Assembly (NCBI RefSeq): GCF_017573545.1
Contig: NZ_JAGEOK010000018.1
Coordinates: forward strand, 62,001-126,000
Origin: Actinomadura nitritigenes
Lineage (GTDB): Bacteria > Actinomycetota > Actinomycetes > Streptosporangiales > Streptosporangiaceae
DNA length: 64,000 bases
Reading direction: 5' to 3'
In this document: positions 60,161-64,000 of the stretch, piece after piece
Layout: each line of letters begins with the position of its first letter
Position numbering within the stretch: the first letter of the stretch is position 1
Made by a program: the position numbers and the translations under genes
The notes under the pieces: model-generated
What the model was told of the DNA's origin: nothing
What the model saw: the letters and a program-made list of their open reading frames with translations, nothing else
The model's database searches: none

Positions 60161-61840
60161 TCAGGTCGCCGCCGCCCCGGGGGGAGCCGGGAACAGCCGC
60201 AGCCAGGCCGTGGCGGTACCGCCGTCCTTCGCCCCGCGCACCTCGACGGGTTCGAAGCCCGGGGCGGTCCCGCCCGCCGCGCGGTGCACGAGCGGCGAGA
60301 CGATCACCCCGAGCACGGCCGCGCCCGGCGACAGCCGCCGCCGCAGCACGTCCGCGTCCAGCAGCCGGGCGGCGCGGCCCAGCACCGCCCCCGTGATCCC
60401 GCCCGGCCCCGCGTGCACCGGGCCGGTGTCCACCGCGACCCGCACCTGGAACCGCCGGGGCGCGTCCGCCCCGCCGTCGTGCCGGGCGATGCGGTCGGCG
60501 AGCGCCCTGGCCAGCGGGCCCGCGGGCGCCGCGGCGGGAACGCCCGGCGGGATGACGAGCAGCGCGCCGTCCCCGCGGTCCTCGTGATGGCACGCCGCCC
60601 ACGGGATCCCGGCGGCGGCGAACGCGTCCTCCAGCGACCGGAACAGGACGCTGCGGATGGCCGCGCGGTCCGACTCGGTCCGCTCCGGCGAGCCGAAGCC
60701 CACCACGTCGGCGAACAGCACCGTGCAGTCCTGGCCGGTCAGGAAGGGGGCGCCGGACGGCGGGCCCGGGGGCGCGCCCGCCTCGGTGAGGCGTTCCAGC
60801 CGGTCCGGGGCGAGGACGTCGATCGTCGCGGACCCGGCGCGGACGAGGCCCTCGCCGTCCCACCGGGCGAGCACGCTGTCGACGGCCGCCGGCGACGACG
60901 ACGTCCAGCCGGCCAGTTCCCCGCCCGTCACCGGGAGCGTGCGGCCCCGCGCCCGCGACAGCGTGGTGAACAGAGCGGCCAGCCGCCGCTGGGTGTCGGC
61001 CAGCTCCGTGCTCGTCGCGCGGCCGGCCTCCTCGGCGGCGCGGTCGTACGCCTGCTTCTCCAGGACGGACTGCACGCCCGGACGGCTCTCCACCAGCGGC
61101 CGGAAGTCCTCCGCCGCGACGACGAGGGCCCGCACCGTGTCCAGCGCGATGACCGTGGCGGACCAGGTGTCGTCGGCGAACAGCGCCCGCTCGCCGACGA
61201 GGTCGCCGGGACCGCGGACGGCGACGATCCGCTCCTCGCCCGCCCGGTCGACGCGGACCTTCGTCCAGCCGGACCGGAGGACGACGACGTAGTCGGCCGT
61301 GTGCCCCTGCCGCAGGATCGGCGTGCCGGGACCGTAGGTGCGCGGGCGCGCGGCGGCGCGGACGGCGCGCCGGTCGTCGGGGGCGAGCGCGTGCCAGAAG
61401 CTGTCCCGCTGCTCGGCGGCCGCGGCGTCGCGGTCCCGCGCCCCGGCGGCCGACGCCGCCCGTGCGCGCGCGAGCTCCACCAGCGGTGCGGCGAACAGGG
61501 CGAGCACCGCGAGCGTGAGGGCGGCGACCAGCGCGGCGGCGAGCGTCCCCGTCGCGGCGGCGGCCCACGCCGTGCACACCGCGCCGAGGACGCCGACCAC
61601 CACCAGGCCCCACACGAGAGCGCGGCCTGCGGCGGGCCCGCCCGCCGAGACCGGCGGCGGACCCGCCGCGGCGAAGGCCGGGGAGGCGTCGGAGAACGCC
61701 TCCAGCAGGCGGCGGCCGGGCCCGCGCCCGACGGCGGGCTCCCCGGCGGGCACGGCGGCGGCCCGCCGGGCGGCGGTGCCGCCCGGACCGTCGGAGAAGG
61801 CCTCCAGCAGCCGCCGCCAGGCACGGTCAGGACTCGGCAT
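60161..61840 (-). CDS. Membrane protein with cyclic-nucleotide-binding and class III cyclase-like domains
   Basis: 559 residues. Two short repeats, RRLLEAFSD, occur at about 9-17 and 43-51. Two membrane spans (about 72-118) follow. A cNMP-binding domain (about 145-255; AVRGPGDLVGERALFADDTW) is followed by a winged-helix-like linker (about 290-355) and a nucleotide-cyclase-like domain (about 375-545) with metal aspartates in LFADVVGFGS and EDRGDGALLVIP. Substrate-specificity residues cannot be assigned. It could make and sense cyclic nucleotides at the membrane. The first 14 bases overlap the upstream small membrane protein gene. Confidence 0.85.
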   Translation of the reverse strand: MPSPDRAWRRLLEAFSDGPGGTAARRAAAVPAGEPAVGRGPGRRLLEAFSDASPAFAAAGPPPVSAGGPAAGRALVWGLVVVGVLGAVCTAWAAAATGTLAAALVAALTLAVLALFAAPLVELARARAASAAGARDRDAAAAEQRDSFWHALAPDDRRAVRAAARPRTYGPGTPILRQGHTADYVVVLRSGWTKVRVDRAGEERIVAVRGPGDLVGERALFADDTWSATVIALDTVRALVVAAEDFRPLVESRPGVQSVLEKQAYDRAAEEAGRATSTELADTQRRLAALFTTLSRARGRTLPVTGGELAGWTSSSPAAVDSVLARWDGEGLVRAGSATIDVLAPDRLERLTEAGAPPGPPSGAPFLTGQDCTVLFADVVGFGSPERTESDRAAIRSVLFRSLEDAFAAAGIPWAACHHEDRGDGALLVIPPGVPAAAPAGPLARALADRIARHDGGADAPRRFQVRVAVDTGPVHAGPGGITGAVLGRAARLLDADVLRRRLSPGAAVLGVIVSPLVHRAAGGTAPGFEPVEVRGAKDGGTATAWLRLFPAPPGAAAT

Positions 61841-62213
61841 TGCGTCCCCCAGTCAGTCCGGCCCGGTCAGGCCCGTCGTCGTCCTCGTGGCCGCCGTCCT
61901 CGCCGGCCTCGTCGACGCGCCCGGGCGGGAAGGCCAGCAGCGCGTACCGGCCGAGCTTGGCCAGGACCGCCGGGGCCCCCGCGCCGAGCGCGAACGCCGC
62001 CCAGGGCGCGGTGATCATGTCGCTGGCGGCGGCGGCGGAGGTCACCATCGCGGCGAGCATGCAGTGCAGCGCGCAGGCGAACAGGTAGTACCCGCCGCCC
62101 GGCCCGCCGGGGTACTTCCACGGCGGCCGCGCGACGCGCCGGTTCGCCTCCAGGAAGGCCAGCGTGCGGTTCGCCACGGATCCCATGAGTCCCCACAGGA
62201 CGAACTGCCACAT
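61827..62213 (-). CDS. Small membrane protein upstream of the cyclase-like gene
   Basis: 128 residues with about three spans (FVLWGLMGSVANRTLAFLEA, YYLFACALHCMLAAMVTSAA, APAVLAKLGRYALLAFP) and an acidic C-terminal tail. I do not recognise the family. Its 3' end overlaps the cyclase-like gene by 14 bp, so the two are coupled and the product may belong to the same signalling unit. Confidence 0.65.
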   Translation of the reverse strand: MWQFVLWGLMGSVANRTLAFLEANRRVARPPWKYPGGPGGGYYLFACALHCMLAAMVTSAAAASDMITAPWAAFALGAGAPAVLAKLGRYALLAFPPGRVDEAGEDGGHEDDDGPDRAGLTGGRNAES

Positions 62214-62293
62214 GCTCCGACGCTAGGCGCCCACGCGGGGACGGACTGTGACACGTCGTACAGAACGGGAACTCCGTCCAGAGACAGGCGGAC

Positions 62294-63436
62294 TCAGCGG
62301 GCGAGGTGGCGGGAGATCACCAGGCGCTGGATCTGGTTGGTGCCCTCGAAGATCTGCATGACCTTGGCCTCGCGCATGAAGCGCTCCACCGGGAAGTCGC
62401 GGGTGTAGCCGGCGCCGCCGAGGACCTGGACGGCGTCGGTGGTCACCTTCATCGCGTTGTCGGTGGCGACCAGCTTGGCGATGGACGCCTCGCGGCCGTA
62501 GGGGCGGCCGGCGTCCTTCAGCCGGGCGGCCGCCAGGTAGGTGGCGCGGGCCGACTCGACCGCGGCGGCCATGTCGGCGAGGACGAACGCCAGGCCCTGG
62601 TGGTCGATGATCGGCCTGCCGAACGCCTCGCGCTCCTTGGCGTAGGCGACCGCGTGGTCGAGGGCGCCCTGGGCGAGGCCGGTGGCGACGGCGGCGATGC
62701 CGAGGCGGCCCGCGTCCAGGCCGGCGAGCGCGATGGACAGGCCCTGCCCCTCGCGGCCGATGAGGTGGTCCGCGGGGATCCGCGCGTCGACCAGCCGGAC
62801 GGTCGCGGTGGTGGAGCCCATCAGGCCCATCTTGTCCTCGGGCTGGTCGAACTCCAGGCCGGGGGTGTCCGCCGGGACGTGGAAGCAGGAGATGCCGCGC
62901 GAGCCCTCGTCGGAGGTGCGGGCCATGACGGTGTAGAAGTCGGCCTTGCCGCCGTGGGTCGTCCACGCCTTGGCGCCGTTGAGGACGTAGGAGTCGCCGT
63001 CCCGGACGGCCTTGGCGCGCATCGCGGCCGGGTCGGACCCGGCGTGCGCCTCCGACAGGCAGTACGCGCCGAGCCGCTCGCCCGACAGCATGTCCGGCAG
63101 CCACCGCGCGCGCTGCTCGTCGGAGCCGAACGCGAACAGCGGGAAGCAGGACAGCGCGTGCACGCTGACGCCGACCCCGACGCTGGCCCACACCGCGCCG
63201 ATCTCCTCCAGCACCTGCAGGTAGATCTCGTACGGCTGGTCGCCGCCGCCGAACTCCTCGGGGTAGGGGAGCGTGAGCAGGCCCGCCCGGCCGAGCGTGG
63301 TGAACGCGTCGCGGGGGAAGGCGCCGGCGCGCTCGGCGTCCGCGACGCGCGGCGCCAGCTCCTTGGCGGCGATCTCGCGGGTGAGCGCGAGGAGGTCCTC
63401 GGACTCGGACGTGGGCAGGTGCCGGGTGGCGGGCAT
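62294..63436 (-). CDS. Acyl-CoA dehydrogenase
   Basis: 380 residues. AYCLSEAHAGSDPAAMRAKA and WTTHGGKADFYTVMARTS are FAD-binding signatures, AYAKEREAFGRPIIDHQGLA is the second family signature, and QIFEGTNQIQRLVISRHLAR is the C terminus with the catalytic Glu (E in FEGTNQ). It is a short/branched-chain type FAD flavoprotein feeding electrons to ETF. It is divergent from a TetR gene with GGTACC palindromes between them. Confidence 0.95.
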   Translation of the reverse strand: MPATRHLPTSESEDLLALTREIAAKELAPRVADAERAGAFPRDAFTTLGRAGLLTLPYPEEFGGGDQPYEIYLQVLEEIGAVWASVGVGVSVHALSCFPLFAFGSDEQRARWLPDMLSGERLGAYCLSEAHAGSDPAAMRAKAVRDGDSYVLNGAKAWTTHGGKADFYTVMARTSDEGSRGISCFHVPADTPGLEFDQPEDKMGLMGSTTATVRLVDARIPADHLIGREGQGLSIALAGLDAGRLGIAAVATGLAQGALDHAVAYAKEREAFGRPIIDHQGLAFVLADMAAAVESARATYLAAARLKDAGRPYGREASIAKLVATDNAMKVTTDAVQVLGGAGYTRDFPVERFMREAKVMQIFEGTNQIQRLVISRHLAR

Positions 63437-63460
63437 GCGCGACTCCTTTCGCCACCTGCA

Positions 63461-63480
63461 CGGTACCAGAACGGGTACCG
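63461..63480. promoter_or_regulatory. GGTACC inverted repeat, candidate TetR operator
   Basis: CGGTACC-AGAACG-GGTACCG is a perfect 7+7 inverted repeat. A further TTGGTACTG follows at about 63492-63500. All lie in the 71-bp gap between the divergent acyl-CoA dehydrogenase and TetR genes. Confidence 0.65.
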
Positions 63481-63507
63481 AGGAACCCTTTTTGGTACTG
63501 TCACGGG

Positions 63508-64000
63508 ATGACGGAGACCCGGGCGGCGCGGCGGCGCGCGGAGCTGGTCGACCGGCTCATCGAGGTGTTCCTCGACCGGGGGTTCGCCGAGCTGAGCGTC
63601 GCCGAGCTGGCGGCCGTCCTGCACTGCTCCAAGAGCACCCTGTACGCCGTCGCGGCCAGCCGCGAGCAGATCATCGTGACCGTGGTGCGGGCGTTCTTCC
63701 GCCGCGCCACCGAGCGCGTCGAGGCGGTCGTGGACGCGAGCGCCGCGCCCCGCGAGCGGGTCGGCGCCTACCTGCGGGCCATCTCCGCCGAGCTCGCGCC
63801 CGCCTCGCCCGCCTTCTTCGCCGACCTGGACGCCTTCGCCCCCGCCCGCGAGATCTACAAGCGCAACACCCTGATCGCCGCGCGGCGCGTGCAGGAGCTC
63901 GTCCGCGAGGCCGCGCCCGGCGCGGACGCCGCGTTCGTCGGCGCCGTCGCCGGCCAGGTGATGGAGTCGATCCACCGGGGCGAGATCAAGGCGCAGACGG
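63508..64000 (+). CDS. TetR-family regulator (3' end missing)
   Basis: The gene runs off the window; 164 residues are visible. The helix-turn-helix is RRAELVDRLIEVFLDRGFAE then SVAELAAVLHCSKSTLYAVA, followed by the start of the ligand domain (YLRAISAELAPASPAFFADL). ATG 63508 follows the GGTACC inverted repeats. Control of the divergent acyl-CoA dehydrogenase gene is the simplest expectation; fatty-acid-type ligands are typical of such pairs. Confidence 0.9.
   Translation, partial: MTETRAARRRAELVDRLIEVFLDRGFAELSVAELAAVLHCSKSTLYAVAASREQIIVTVVRAFFRRATERVEAVVDASAAPRERVGAYLRAISAELAPASPAFFADLDAFAPAREIYKRNTLIAARRVQELVREAAPGADAAFVGAVAGQVMESIHRGEIKAQT

Noticed and set aside
1..64000. tRNA or rRNA genes
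   Set aside because: No conserved cloverleaf or rRNA segments were seen by eye; a dedicated search was not possible.

Overview
The window is about 73% GC by eye, with strong GC-third-position codon bias, GTG and TTG starts, dense overlapping stop/start junctions and many GC-rich hairpins. Gene content (CE1758/CE1759 luciferase-flavin reductase duo, DUF2637, DUF6801, PaaX and Crp regulators, box-type benzoate genes) points to a chromosomal segment of a high-GC actinomycete. An Actinomadura-like member of the Streptosporangiales is my best guess, but that is inference from gene flavour only. No tRNA, rRNA, CRISPR array, prophage or transposase was recognised. The first and last genes run off the window edges.

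Layout. 1-4.6 kb: a flavin monooxygenase/FMN reductase pair, an ArsR-SRPBCC operon behind a perfect palindrome, and a large HEAT-repeat protein. 4.6-17.1 kb: cobalamin (B12) corrin-ring genes on alternating strands: cobN with an upstream cobalamin riboswitch, cobG-cobH-cobIJ, cobK, cbiD and cobL-cobM plus a PPOX protein. The mix of O2-dependent CobG and late chelatase CobN with anaerobic-type CbiD, and no CobF here, suggests a hybrid route. 17.2-31.3 kb: mixed housekeeping and accessory genes: sirtuin, MFS exporters, DUF2637 protein, erythromycin-esterase-like protein, DUF427 protein, a wrecked ribokinase, a Crp regulator, a TetR with direct-repeat operators, a SnoaL-tailed sigma factor and an isolated cytochrome bc1 b subunit.

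33.1-37.2 kb holds the most unusual locus: a five-gene co-oriented operon of a secreted four-cysteine protein, an eight-cysteine peptide with CxGxNxC repeats, a DUF692/MNIO oxidase, a DUF2063 partner and a VioB-like ferritin-like protein. It looks like a bufferin-type RiPP or metallophore pathway, but with an unexported cysteine-rich precursor and an extra ferritin-like enzyme.

37.4-50.4 kb: a secreted DUF6801 protein, a TetR lacking an obvious start, NAD kinase, a DesK-type two-component system, a frameshifted enoyl-CoA hydratase, TesB thioesterase, a second hydratase, a secreted alpha-amylase with a shortened CBM20, and an FeS/NrfD pair without its catalytic subunit. 50.4-60.1 kb: aromatic catabolism: PaaI-like thioesterase, PaaX-like regulator, benzoate-CoA ligase, boxC, boxB (no boxA), a tandem array of nested palindromes, a P450 with its own reductase, and an IclR regulator. 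60.1-64 kb: a membrane protein fusing a cyclic-nucleotide-binding domain to a class III cyclase-like domain, a small membrane protein, an acyl-CoA dehydrogenase and a divergent TetR gene cut by the window end.
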